Shown here piece by piece: positions 7,358 through 15,411 of a stretch of DNA of 19,144 nucleotides (position 1 is the first letter of the stretch; each line of letters begins with the position of its first letter). Origin of the DNA: CALFCX01 sp964603025 (GTDB lineage Bacteria; Margulisbacteria; WOR-1; JAKLHX01); assembly GCA_964603025.1 (NCBI GenBank), contig CAZRTO010000024.1:1-19144 (forward strand), in the 5' to 3' direction. Position numbers and translations under genes: made by a program. The notes under the pieces were generated by a model. The model saw nothing but the letters and a program-made list of their open reading frames with translations. It did no database searches and had not been told where the DNA came from.

Positions 7358-7388
7358 AGGCCCCGATCCGATCGGGGCCTCTTTTTTT
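7358..7388 (+). terminator. Intrinsic terminator of the ribosomal cluster
   Basis: A perfect 10-bp GC-rich stem (AGGCCCCGAT / ATCGGGGCCT) with a 3-nt CCG loop is followed by C and seven T residues. It begins 37 nt after the rpsI stop. The poly-T on the + strand side only indicates termination of rightward transcription. Confidence 0.93.
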
Positions 7389-7398
7389 GGCGGGATAA

Positions 7399-7546
7399 TT
7401 GCTGTAAGAAGACAGCAAGGCCCATGAGGGCCCGTAATGGCAAGAAGGGCGGAGGGCTTTAAAGGGATCAGTGAGCTGATAAGACTTTTATGCCTTCAGC
7501 CATTTTGGCTTCTGTCCTTTCAACACTTTGAGGGCCTTTACGGGCC
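7399..7546. other. Gene-free stretch with nested inverted repeats (possible structured RNA)
   Basis: There is no convincing coding frame between the terminator and the promoter at 7610. Pairings that can be read by eye are TTGCTGT/ACAGCAA (7399-7405 with 7412-7418), GGCCC/GGGCC (7419-7423 with 7428-7432), a 9-bp long-range pair GGCCCGTAA/TTACGGGCC (7429-7437 with 7538-7546), and, nested inside it, AAAGG/CCTTT (7461-7465 with 7516-7520), ATCAG/CTGAT (7467-7471 with 7476-7480) and AGCCA/TGGCT (7498-7502 with 7506-7510). The second and third pairings compete for the same bases. No promoter for an RNA here is evident. It matches no RNA family I recognise. Confidence 0.3.
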
Positions 7547-7569
7547 ATTGTTTGGCAAACGAAAGCGAG

Positions 7570-7585
7570 GTGTCGAAGTGTCGAA
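7570..7585. repeat. 8-bp tandem repeat GTGTCGAA x2 upstream of the promoter
   Basis: Two perfect head-to-tail copies lie 24 bp before the -35 element at 7610. This is a place where an activator or repressor could bind. Its role is unknown, and two copies alone may be chance. Confidence 0.35.
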
Positions 7586-7609
7586 AAATCCTACAGTTTA
7601 AAGGAGTCG

Positions 7610-7639
7610 TTGACCGGGTTTTCGGTTTTAGGTTATAAT
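7610..7639 (+). promoter_or_regulatory. Sigma-70-type promoter of the aminotransferase-serA-kinase operon
   Basis: TTGACC at 7610-7615 and a perfect TATAAT at 7634-7639 are separated by 18 bp, upstream of the first gene of a run of close-packed + strand genes. Predicted transcription start is near 7646, giving a leader of about 33 nt with AAAGGA at 7665-7670 before the ATG at 7679. The -35 TTG is in frame with the gene, but using it as a start codon would put coding sequence inside the promoter. Confidence 0.75.
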
Positions 7640-7678
7640 ACTTGTAACTCCAAAAAAACACCGGAAAGGAAAAATAGC

Positions 7679-8818
7679 ATGGCTTTTAAAGAATATTTGA
7701 TGATCCCCGGTCCAACACCTGTTCCCGCCAGAGTCCTCACAGCGATGGGAAGGCAGATGATAAACCACCGGGGGCCTTCTTTTTCCAGCATAATAAAAGA
7801 GATAGTTGAGGGTGTTCAGTGGGCCTATCAGACCAAGAACGATATTATAACACTCACAACCTCAGGCACGGGCGGGATGGAAGCAGCGATCGTGAATTTT
7901 CTATCTCCCGGAGACAAGGTGCTTTCGCTCAATATAGGGGCTTTCGGGAACAGGTTCGCAAAAATCGCCAGGGCTTATGGTGCCGATGTTGACGAAGTCA
8001 AGTTTGAGAGAGGCAAAGCGGTCGACTTAAAGACCGTAGAGCAAAAGCTTTCCGCGGATAAAAACAAAGAGATCAAAGCGGTGCTTATCCAGCATAATGA
8101 AACTTCCACAGGCGTGCTCAACGATGTTAAATCGGTTGCCGAACTGGTAAATAAGCACGGAGCTCTCATGATCGTTGATGCCGTTTCGGGGCTGTTGACG
8201 GCTCCTCTAAAAGTCGATGAATGGGGGCTCGATGTAGTGGTCTCCGGTTCACAAAAGGCTTTTATGGTGCCCCCGGGCCTTGCGTTCGTCTCCGTCAACA
8301 AAAAAGCCTGGGCCGCGCACGAAAAAGCAAAGATGCCCAGGTTCTATTTTGATTTCAAGATGGCCATGAAATTCGCCGAGATAGGTGAAACCCCGTGGAC
8401 CCCGGCGGTCTCCGTCATATTCGGTATGCAGGAAGCGATAAGGATGCTGAAAGAGGAAGGCCTAGACAACATCTTTGCCCGGCACGAAAAGATCACAAAA
8501 GCCGCAAGAGCAGGGCTCAAGGCTTTGGGGCTAAAGCTCCTGGTGGATGACGACAAGATCGCTTCCAGGGCCGTTACCCCGGTATTTCCTCCGGAGGGAG
8601 TGGAGGCAGACAAACTGAGAAAAGCGGTAAGAGAAAAATACGGGATCGTTCTGGCTGGCGGACAGGAGGACCTTAAAGGCAAGCTTTTCAGGATAGGGCA
8701 TCTTGGCTATATAGACAAAATGGAGCTGCTTGCGGCTCTGGCGGCGCTTGAGATAGAACTGGGGGCATCCGTGAAAAAAGGCGCGGCCGTCGCCGCGGCC
8801 GAAGCGGTGCTGGCATGA
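7679..8818 (+). CDS. Class V PLP-dependent aminotransferase (serine/alanine-glyoxylate or phosphoserine aminotransferase type)
   Basis: A fold-type I, pyridoxal-phosphate enzyme of 379 residues. Visible features are the N-terminal PGPTPVP motif (residues 10-16), the phosphate-binding TTSGTGGMEA (60-69), Asp167 in IVDAVSG that pairs with the PLP ring nitrogen, and the Schiff-base Lys193 in SGSQKAFMVPPG. The next gene, serA, overlaps as ATGA. Such pairs in other bacteria suggest that this enzyme makes phosphoserine from 3-phosphohydroxypyruvate, but serine-pyruvate or alanine-glyoxylate transamination is equally in family range, so no symbol is given. The start at 7679 is set by its ribosome binding site and the upstream promoter. 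The Ala-rich tail after about residue 360 is unremarkable low complexity. Confidence 0.92.
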   Translation: MAFKEYLMIPGPTPVPARVLTAMGRQMINHRGPSFSSIIKEIVEGVQWAYQTKNDIITLTTSGTGGMEAAIVNFLSPGDKVLSLNIGAFGNRFAKIARAYGADVDEVKFERGKAVDLKTVEQKLSADKNKEIKAVLIQHNETSTGVLNDVKSVAELVNKHGALMIVDAVSGLLTAPLKVDEWGLDVVVSGSQKAFMVPPGLAFVSVNKKAWAAHEKAKMPRFYFDFKMAMKFAEIGETPWTPAVSVIFGMQEAIRMLKEEGLDNIFARHEKITKAARAGLKALGLKLLVDDDKIASRAVTPVFPPEGVEADKLRKAVREKYGIVLAGGQEDLKGKLFRIGHLGYIDKMELLAALAALEIELGASVKKGAAVAAAEAVLA

Positions 8819-10392
8819 AGGTCCTGATTGCCGATAAGGCGGCAAAAGAGGGTATTGAAGCCCTGAAAAAAGCAGGGTTCGATGTGGACATAAAAACAGG
8901 GCTCAATGAGCAGCAGCTTATCGATATCATAGCCGATTATGATGCGATGATGGTCAGGAGCGAGACCAAGGTCACCGCCAGGATCATCGATGCCATGAAA
9001 AAAATGAAGATAATCGGCAGGGCCGGCGTCGGCGTGGACAATATAGACGTTCCGTCCGCAACGAAAAAGGGGATAGTCGTGGTCAACTCCCCTGAAGGCA
9101 ATACTGTTGCGGCTGCCGAACACTCATTCGCAATGCTGATGTCACTTGCCCGAAACATTCCCCAGGCAGCCGCTTCGATGAAGAACAGGAAATGGGAGAA
9201 GAGCAAGTTCATAGGCACCGAACTCTACGGAAAGACGCTAGGCGTCGTTGGGGCGGGAAAGATCGGCGGCAGAGTGATATCCTACGCGCAGGCTTTCGGC
9301 ATGAAGGTCGTTGTGTTCGATCCTTTTGTGACAGAGGAATATGCAAAAAAGCTAGGCGTGGAGATAAAGCCCCTTGATGATGTCATCCGTGCCGCGGACT
9401 TCATAACTTTCCACATCCCAAAAAATAAAGAGACCCTCCACCTTATAAACAAGGACAAGATATCCCTCATGAAGGACGGGGTAAGGATAGTCAATGTTGC
9501 CAGAGGGGGAATAATAGACGAGAACGACCTTAAAGAAGCTCTGATATCCAAAAAAGTGGCCGGCGCCGCACTGGACGTTTTTGAGGTAGAGCCTCTGGCC
9601 GAGAATATTTTTGCCGACCTGGATAACGTCATAACCACGCCCCATCTCGGGGCCTCCACCCTTGAAGCCCAGGTCAATGTTGCCGTAGATGTGGCTGAAC
9701 AGATAATCGATGTTTTGAACGGGGAGCCGGCCAAAGCCGCGGTCAATATCCCGGCCATGAGGCCGGACCTGCTCGGGCCCGTGAAGCCGTATCTTGCGAT
9801 CTCCGAAAAACTCGGGAAATTCGCCGCCCAGATAATAAAAGGACCTATATCCGCGGTTGAAATATCGTATCTCGGGGACATAAGCGCCCATGAGGTCGCT
9901 CCGCTGACGGTAGCGGTATTAAAGGGGGTCTTTGAGGCCGCTCTCGGGGATTCGGTCAATCTGGTCAATGCGGCCTTGGTGGCAAAAGAGAGGGGCGTAA
10001 GCGTAAAGGAGATAAAGAGCGGAGATGCCGAGACCTTCTCCAACCTCATATCGGTCAAGGTCTTTTCGGACAAGGACTCTAAAACGGTATCCGGTACGGT
10101 GTTCGGTGCTTACGGAGAACGCATAGTCAAGATAGACGACTTCAGTACCGATGTGTCGCCGAACGGCTTTATGCTGATAACTTCGCATACCGATAAGCCT
10201 GGCATAATCGGCAAAGTCGGGACTCTGCTCGGGGATTCAAAGATCAACATAGCTTCCATGGACGTGGGCAGACAGTCGATCGGGGGCAAGGCGGTGATGG
10301 TGCTCAGCGTGGATAATCTTATATCTGAGGACATGATCAAAAAGGTCAATAAGGTCGAAGGGATAACGGATACAAAGCTCGTCAGATTATAA
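8815..10392 (+). CDS. serA: D-3-phosphoglycerate dehydrogenase, long form with ASB and ACT domains
   Basis: Oxidises 3-phosphoglycerate to 3-phosphohydroxypyruvate with NAD, the first committed step of serine synthesis. At 525 residues it matches the long B. subtilis/M. tuberculosis type. Domains in order are the substrate domain split around an NAD-binding Rossmann domain (GVVGAGKIGG, 143-152), with catalytic Arg230 (NVARGG), Glu259 (FEVEPL) and His277 (TPHLGAST). An intervening allosteric substrate-binding domain covers about 315-450, and a C-terminal ACT domain (about 452-525; TDKPGIIGKVGTLLGDSKIN) usually binds serine for feedback control. The ATG overlaps the aminotransferase stop as ATGA. 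The next gene, a response regulator, starts only 3 nt after the TAA, linking biosynthesis and signalling on one transcript. Confidence 0.97.
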   Translation: MKVLIADKAAKEGIEALKKAGFDVDIKTGLNEQQLIDIIADYDAMMVRSETKVTARIIDAMKKMKIIGRAGVGVDNIDVPSATKKGIVVVNSPEGNTVAAAEHSFAMLMSLARNIPQAAASMKNRKWEKSKFIGTELYGKTLGVVGAGKIGGRVISYAQAFGMKVVVFDPFVTEEYAKKLGVEIKPLDDVIRAADFITFHIPKNKETLHLINKDKISLMKDGVRIVNVARGGIIDENDLKEALISKKVAGAALDVFEVEPLAENIFADLDNVITTPHLGASTLEAQVNVAVDVAEQIIDVLNGEPAKAAVNIPAMRPDLLGPVKPYLAISEKLGKFAAQIIKGPISAVEISYLGDISAHEVAPLTVAVLKGVFEAALGDSVNLVNAALVAKERGVSVKEIKSGDAETFSNLISVKVFSDKDSKTVSGTVFGAYGERIVKIDDFSTDVSPNGFMLITSHTDKPGIIGKVGTLLGDSKINIASMDVGRQSIGGKAVMVLSVDNLISEDMIKKVNKVEGITDTKLVRL

Positions 10393-10395
10393 GTC

Positions 10396-11742
10396 ATGGC
10401 AAAGAATAAGCCCGTTGTCGCAGTGATCGACGATGAAGAGGATATTCTTCATACGCTCAAGGCTGTATTGAAAAAAGACTACAGCGTTGTAGGATATTCC
10501 GATCCTAACCAGGTCCTTTCGCAGATCGAGCGCGCCTATCCTGACGTTATCCTGCTTGATATAAAAATGCCCTGTATCGACGGGATCTCGCTGCTCAAGA
10601 GCCTCAAGAACATCCTTCCGGAAGTGGAAACGATAATGATCACGGCCGTGGGAGATTCCAGGACCGCCATAAGCGCGATGAAAGCCGGGGCATTCGATTA
10701 TATCAACAAACCTTTTGATGTAGAAGAACTCCAGGCTTCCATAAAAAAAGCTTTGGAGAAGAGTTCTCTTGCCAGGGAGAACAAGGCATACAGGGCAGCA
10801 AGCGAGAGTGCTTTTTGTGAGATAGTAGGGGGTTCGGTGGTAATGAAGGATCTTTTCGACCTGGTCGCCAAAATTGCTCCCGCCGACAGCACCGTCCTCA
10901 TCACCGGAGAGACCGGTTCTGGCAAGGAGCTGGTGGCAAGGGCCATACATAAAAAAAGCCGCCGGGCCGAAAAACCTTTTGTTGCCGTGAACTGTGCGGC
11001 CATACCAGACAACCTTTTTGAGACCGAACTGTTCGGCCACGAAAGAGGCTCTTTTACAGGGGCCTTTGAACGCCGGATCGGCAGGTTTGAGCACGCGGAC
11101 GGAGGAACGATCTTTCTGGATGAGATAGGCTGCCTTTCGATGGCAATGCAGGCAAAACTTCTCAGGGTGCTGCAGGAAAGCGAGATCACCCGTGTCGGAG
11201 GGGCCGAGCCGGTCGAGATAGACGCAAGGGTCATATGTGCGACCAACATGGACCTGTTGTCGATGGTAAACAAAGGTGTCTTCCGCCAGGATCTTTATTA
11301 CCGTTTGAACGTGATCCCCGTGAATGTGCCCCCTTTGAGGACCAGGGGAGACGATGTTCTTCTGCTTTTCACCGGTTTTCTCGAAAGGTTCAACAAGAAA
11401 TTCGGCAAATCCCTGCAAGCTTCCTCCGCCTTGATGGGGGCTCTGAAGAACTATTATTGGCCCGGGAACGTAAGGGAGCTTGAGAACGTGGTCGAGAGGC
11501 TTGTCGCCCTGTCCTGCAAAGAGATGCTGGATACCGATTGCCTTCCGGCCGAGATCAGCGGTCTGCACGCCGTAAAGCTTCCGATAAACGAAGCTCTTGA
11601 CAGATGTGAGTCGGAATGTCTTTTTGAAGCACTTTCCCTAACCGGATGGAACCAGAGCAAAGCGGCGGAGGTGCTCGGGATCGACAGATCGACCCTGATA
11701 TCCAAGATGAAAAAACATTCGATGACAAGGCGGGTCGCATAG
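10396..11742 (+). CDS. NtrC-family sigma-54-dependent response regulator (REC-AAA+-Fis HTH)
   Basis: A 448-residue cytoplasmic transcription activator. The receiver domain (about 6-120) has acidic Asp12/Asp13, phospho-acceptor Asp55 (ILLDIKMP), Thr83 and Lys105 (INKPFD). The AAA+ domain (about 142-375) has Walker A GETGSGKE (171-178), the sigma-54 contact loop GSFTGA (218-223, a common GAFTGA variant), Walker B GGTIFLDEIG (236-245) and WPGNVRELENVVERL (355-369). A Fis-type helix-turn-helix closes the protein (about 405-440; NQSKAAEVLGIDRSTLISKM). It should hydrolyse ATP to open sigma-54 promoters when phosphorylated. It starts 3 nt after serA, and the three sensors follow directly (ATG after TAG), making them its likely partners. 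No sigma-54 promoter was found in the window, so its targets are unknown. Confidence 0.96.
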   Translation: MAKNKPVVAVIDDEEDILHTLKAVLKKDYSVVGYSDPNQVLSQIERAYPDVILLDIKMPCIDGISLLKSLKNILPEVETIMITAVGDSRTAISAMKAGAFDYINKPFDVEELQASIKKALEKSSLARENKAYRAASESAFCEIVGGSVVMKDLFDLVAKIAPADSTVLITGETGSGKELVARAIHKKSRRAEKPFVAVNCAAIPDNLFETELFGHERGSFTGAFERRIGRFEHADGGTIFLDEIGCLSMAMQAKLLRVLQESEITRVGGAEPVEIDARVICATNMDLLSMVNKGVFRQDLYYRLNVIPVNVPPLRTRGDDVLLLFTGFLERFNKKFGKSLQASSALMGALKNYYWPGNVRELENVVERLVALSCKEMLDTDCLPAEISGLHAVKLPINEALDRCESECLFEALSLTGWNQSKAAEVLGIDRSTLISKMKKHSMTRRVA

Positions 11743-13572
11743 ATGATCCTTGAATCGATCCTAGGGCTCTTATATTTTCTTGTGGTGGGCTCGAATATCG
11801 TGCTCGCTGTTTTTACGCTTTATGTAGGCAGGACCAACAGGATCAATATAACGTTCAGTGCCATCAGCTTTTTACTCGCACTCTGGGTCATCTCCTCATA
11901 TTTTTCGGCTCATTATTTTCCGGAACATCTTGAGCTTGCCTCGTTCTGGTTCCGGATGAGATATATGACTATTATCCCGGTCCCGTCCCTTTTTCTTTAT
12001 TTTTCCACGATATTTCCGGAGTATGACGAAAAGCATCCCATGATCCGCAGAAGCATACTCATCTTTATGCCGCTGCCTTTTCTTTACGCCATGCAGTTCC
12101 TGGGTTTGCTCGCGCGATCGATACAGCCCTCTGCGAACGGGAGTATTGAACAGCTGTACGGGTCTTTTGTGCCGGTCTTCCTCACATATTTTATCGGCTA
12201 TTTTGCTCTTAATTTTGCCATCCTGACCAGAAAGTATTTCAGATTAAGGGGCATCTCAAGGATCAGGCTGCAGTATGTGTTCGTGGGGGCCCTGTTCCCT
12301 GTGATCATCGGTACGATGGGCAATCTTATATTTCCCCTTCTTGGTATTGAGCCTGGAGCGCTGTATTATCTCGGACCTCTCTCTACGGTTTTCATAGTTG
12401 TCATGATATTCAGCGCTATAGTAAAACACAAGCTTTTTCTCGGGTTCAACTATATCTTCGGCAAAGGCATAGTTTACACCATAATGGCCGGGTTCATCAC
12501 TACCGCCTATTTTGGTGTCCTTTTGATAATGGCCAGGTTCTTTCAGGCGATCAGCGGAAATTATTCTCTCCTGGTGGGTTTTTTGTTCTTTGTGATCTTC
12601 GCGCTTGTTTTCGGGCCGATCAAGGACCGGTTGCAGAAACTTGTAGACTCCTTTTTGTTCAAGTCCAGGCTTGATTATGAAAAGACACTGAGGCAGACCA
12701 GTTCGGCCATGAATTTCATATACAACAGGGAAAGGCTGCTGAGCCTTACAGCAAGATTGTTGGTAAAAAGGATGCGGCTGTCAGGTGCCGCGCTTTTTCT
12801 GTATGACGAGCTGCGAAGGGAATATGTGATCAAAGGGGCCGGAGGCCTATGCAAATCTCTTGCCGGAAGGAGCATGAGCTCGGATAACCCCCTGGTGAAC
12901 AGGCTTGAGGAAACGAAGTCCTATGTATTTAGACCGGATATCGAACGTACCGCTTCCGATGTGTTTGTTTCGGACTATGAGAAAAAAGAACATGAGGCCG
13001 TGCTGGCGGAAATGGACAAGCTGAATATCCAGATGTGTTATCCCAGCATTCTAAAGGGCAATATAATAGCATTTCTGGCCCTGGGCAGTAAAATCTCCGG
13101 AGATCCGTTCGATGAGGAGGATATCGCTTTTCTCGGTGCCCTTGCGAGCCAGAGCGCCATATTCCTGGAAAACTTTGTTCTTGCTGAGAAAGAAAAAGAA
13201 CGCGCAGAAGCTTTTGCTGAGGCTGAAACACGGGACAAATACACAGCAATGCTCGAAAAGATGAACAAGGAGCTGATGGACACCAGAGAAGAGCTTGTAA
13301 AATCCGAGAGGCTGGCTACGTTGACAATGCTGTCGGTGTCGCTTCAGCATGAGATCAACGATCCTCTCTCCCTTATAGTACAAGAAGCCGGGCGTTTGTC
13401 ACCTGATGGCGGATCTGCTGCCGGGGACAGGTCGGAGCTTTTGCAAAGCATTGCTCTTATAGAAAAACAGGCGAAAAAGATCAGGGAGCTGTTACGCAAT
13501 CTGGCCAATATAACCGATCCTGTAACCAGGGACTATCCGATCATGACCGATACTGGAGCGGCCTTAAAATGA
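11743..13572 (+). CDS. 7TM-GAF sensor protein with phospho-acceptor domain but no ATPase domain (first of three)
   Basis: A 609-residue membrane protein. Residues about 5-230 hold seven hydrophobic helices of the histidine-kinase N-terminal 7TM type, with two more helices at about 242-266 and 275-292. A GAF-like domain (about 320-478) and a charged coiled coil (about 480-525) follow. The HisKA H-box LQHEINDPLS (534-543) has the acceptor His536. The protein ends about 70 residues later (RELLRNLANITDPVTRDY, then a short tail) without any N, G1, F or G2 box of a HATPase domain. It should not autophosphorylate alone but could be phosphorylated in trans. The residue four after the His is Asp540, where phosphatase-competent HisKA kinases have Asn or Thr. 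It begins right after the regulator's stop, and its TGA overlaps the next ATG, so the short end is built into the operon. Confidence 0.9.
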   Translation: MILESILGLLYFLVVGSNIVLAVFTLYVGRTNRINITFSAISFLLALWVISSYFSAHYFPEHLELASFWFRMRYMTIIPVPSLFLYFSTIFPEYDEKHPMIRRSILIFMPLPFLYAMQFLGLLARSIQPSANGSIEQLYGSFVPVFLTYFIGYFALNFAILTRKYFRLRGISRIRLQYVFVGALFPVIIGTMGNLIFPLLGIEPGALYYLGPLSTVFIVVMIFSAIVKHKLFLGFNYIFGKGIVYTIMAGFITTAYFGVLLIMARFFQAISGNYSLLVGFLFFVIFALVFGPIKDRLQKLVDSFLFKSRLDYEKTLRQTSSAMNFIYNRERLLSLTARLLVKRMRLSGAALFLYDELRREYVIKGAGGLCKSLAGRSMSSDNPLVNRLEETKSYVFRPDIERTASDVFVSDYEKKEHEAVLAEMDKLNIQMCYPSILKGNIIAFLALGSKISGDPFDEEDIAFLGALASQSAIFLENFVLAEKEKERAEAFAEAETRDKYTAMLEKMNKELMDTREELVKSERLATLTMLSVSLQHEINDPLSLIVQEAGRLSPDGGSAAGDRSELLQSIALIEKQAKKIRELLRNLANITDPVTRDYPIMTDTGAALK

Positions 13573-15410
13573 GCGATAAAATGCTGTTGGATCTTTCCTA
13601 TTACCTTGTTATCACCGTTATTTTAGCGATATCGATACTCACTCTATACAAGGGCTATGACGATCCCGTGAATATCTCTTTTGCGGCGGCATTGATATTT
13701 CTTGTGGGCTGGATATATTCAGCGGTAATGGTAATCCATTATTCATTTGTCGAGCCGGGACCTCTCGCTCATTTTTGGATAAAATCCGCATATTTCACTT
13801 TTATGCCCGTGCCGGCGCTCTTTCTCTTCTTTTCGCTTTCTTTCTCAAAGATATACAAGCCCAAGCTGTTGGATGTTGTGCTAATGGCGTTGCCGGTGCC
13901 GGTCCTGTGGGGGCTTCTGGTTTTTGACAGTATCGTTACGAGGGTTGAGCTCCTGCCGGGACCCTCTGTAAGAGAGTATTTCGGGGCTTTTATAGGTCCT
14001 CTGCTTATGTATTACTTCCTTTTCTTCGGAATAAGTTTCTGGGTCCTGATAAAAAAATTCTTTGCCAGCAGGGGACAGATCAGGATCCAGATATTATATA
14101 TACTCCTGGGTTGCTTCATCCCTTTGGGCTTTTCTCTTACGGTCAATGTTCTGGTCCCGCTTTCGGGGATCTCTTACGGTTGGGATATGATCCACAAGAT
14201 CAGCCCGTTCGCGTCCGTTGTGCTTGCAGTATCCGTATCCGCTGCTATCTTCAAATATCGTTTCATGGACCTGCATTATGCTGTCGGAAAGGGCTTCTTT
14301 TTTGCGATCCTGGCGAGCTTTGCCACTGCTGTGTACTTTTTTGCTATCTTTGTCATCGCGACCATATTCCAGGGCATAAGCGGGGAGTACTCCTTCATAG
14401 CCGGTCTTGTGTTCTTCTTCATATTGGCGATAATATTCGATCCTTTCAGGTCGAGGCTCGAGAAATTCACGGACAAAATATTTTCCAGGACAAAGCTTGA
14501 TTTTGAGGCTGCGATCTCCGAGATAGCGGATTCAATGAACCTTTCCGCAGACACCGCAAAGTTCCTGAATGACTGCCTCAAAACAATAATCAAAAAGACC
14601 GGCCTTTCGGGGGCTCTCTTCTTTATATTTGACGAAAAACACGATCGTTTTGAGGTCAAAGCCGCCGAAGGATGCGGGAAAGAATTGCTGGGCTATACGC
14701 TTACCGGCAACTATCCTTTGATAGAGCAGATGAGAAAAACCGGAAAACCGGTCTTGAAAAGGGACTTTGAGAAAATGATCGGGGATTACGGGACCCCTTC
14801 CTGTCAAAAAGAGGAAATGCTCAGGGTGCTGGTGGACATGCAGAACATAGGGGCAGCCGTATGCGTGCCGGGCAAGGCAAAAGGCAGGCTAATAGCCGTG
14901 CTGGCTCTTGATCCAAAACTTTCCGGGGATGATTTTGACAGCGCGGAAATAAGCTTTTTTGTCACGGTCACCAATCAGATCTCTATTTTTGTGGAGAACG
15001 CGGTCCTGCTTGAGAAGGAGAGGGAATCCGCCAGGATAGAGGCGGAGTCCAGGGAAAAAGCAAAGTATGTTGAACGCCTGGAGAGGATAAATAAAGAGCT
15101 GATAAAGGCCAGGGAAGATCTGGCTAAAGCAGAGAGGATATCCACGGCGACAAGATTGTCTATATCTCTACAGCATGAGATCAACAATCCTCTTACTTCG
15201 GTGTTGGCCATAACTCAGGCACTCCTTATCAAGTTGAGCCGTGAAGAAGGGTATGATCCGATCCTCGTGAGGCAGAAAATGAAGACCGTGGAAGAAGAGG
15301 CAAAACGTATCAAACAGCTGCTTGAGAGGCTTTCCGGAATAACCGATCCCATAGTCAGGGAGTATATGCCCGGGGTAGAGATGATAGACCTCAACGCTCC
15401 GGAGAGATAA
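13569..15410 (+). CDS. 7TM-GAF sensor protein with phospho-acceptor domain but no ATPase domain (second of three)
   Basis: A 613-residue paralogue of the preceding gene with matching layout. It has seven N-terminal helices (about 8-230), two extra helices (241-266, 275-290), a GAF-like domain (about 320-480), a coiled coil rich in Glu, Lys and Arg (482-525), and H-box LQHEINNPLT (534-543) with His536, the same residue number as in the first copy. Unlike that copy it keeps Asn540 at the phosphatase position. The second dimerisation helix ends in RIKQLLERLSGITDPIVREY, then PGVEMIDL, and the protein stops with no ATP-binding domain. The shared ITDP-x2-R-(D/E)-Y tail shows that both proteins end at the same designed place. 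The start overlaps the previous stop as ATGA, and the third sensor begins 1 nt after the TAA. Confidence 0.9.
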   Translation: MSDKMLLDLSYYLVITVILAISILTLYKGYDDPVNISFAAALIFLVGWIYSAVMVIHYSFVEPGPLAHFWIKSAYFTFMPVPALFLFFSLSFSKIYKPKLLDVVLMALPVPVLWGLLVFDSIVTRVELLPGPSVREYFGAFIGPLLMYYFLFFGISFWVLIKKFFASRGQIRIQILYILLGCFIPLGFSLTVNVLVPLSGISYGWDMIHKISPFASVVLAVSVSAAIFKYRFMDLHYAVGKGFFFAILASFATAVYFFAIFVIATIFQGISGEYSFIAGLVFFFILAIIFDPFRSRLEKFTDKIFSRTKLDFEAAISEIADSMNLSADTAKFLNDCLKTIIKKTGLSGALFFIFDEKHDRFEVKAAEGCGKELLGYTLTGNYPLIEQMRKTGKPVLKRDFEKMIGDYGTPSCQKEEMLRVLVDMQNIGAAVCVPGKAKGRLIAVLALDPKLSGDDFDSAEISFFVTVTNQISIFVENAVLLEKERESARIEAESREKAKYVERLERINKELIKAREDLAKAERISTATRLSISLQHEINNPLTSVLAITQALLIKLSREEGYDPILVRQKMKTVEEEAKRIKQLLERLSGITDPIVREYMPGVEMIDLNAPER

Positions 15411-15411
15411 A

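Noticed and set aside
7551..7567. Sigma-54-like promoter around TTTGGCAAACGAAAGC
   Set aside because: GG and GC are 9 rather than 10 bases apart, and the TGGCAC / TTGC halves match poorly. A good sigma-70 promoter lies just downstream.
7610..7678. Longer aminotransferase starting at TTG 7610
   Set aside because: The TTG is part of the -35 box, and the extra 23 residues would span the TATAAT. ATG 7679 has a ribosome binding site and the family N-terminus.
9282..10073. 263-codon - strand frame inside serA
   Set aside because: Serine/threonine/alanine-rich, low-information translation antisense to a fully recognised enzyme; a shadow frame.
10387..11568. Long open frame (393 codons) on the - strand opposite the sigma-54 regulator
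   Set aside because: It lies wholly antisense to a clear NtrC-family gene. The translation has no recognisable domain and looks like a codon-bias shadow.
13486..13572. Frameshift explaining the missing ATPase domain of the first sensor
   Set aside because: The stop overlaps the next gene's start, what follows is a new membrane domain rather than ATPase motifs in another frame, and the second sensor ends at the same point.
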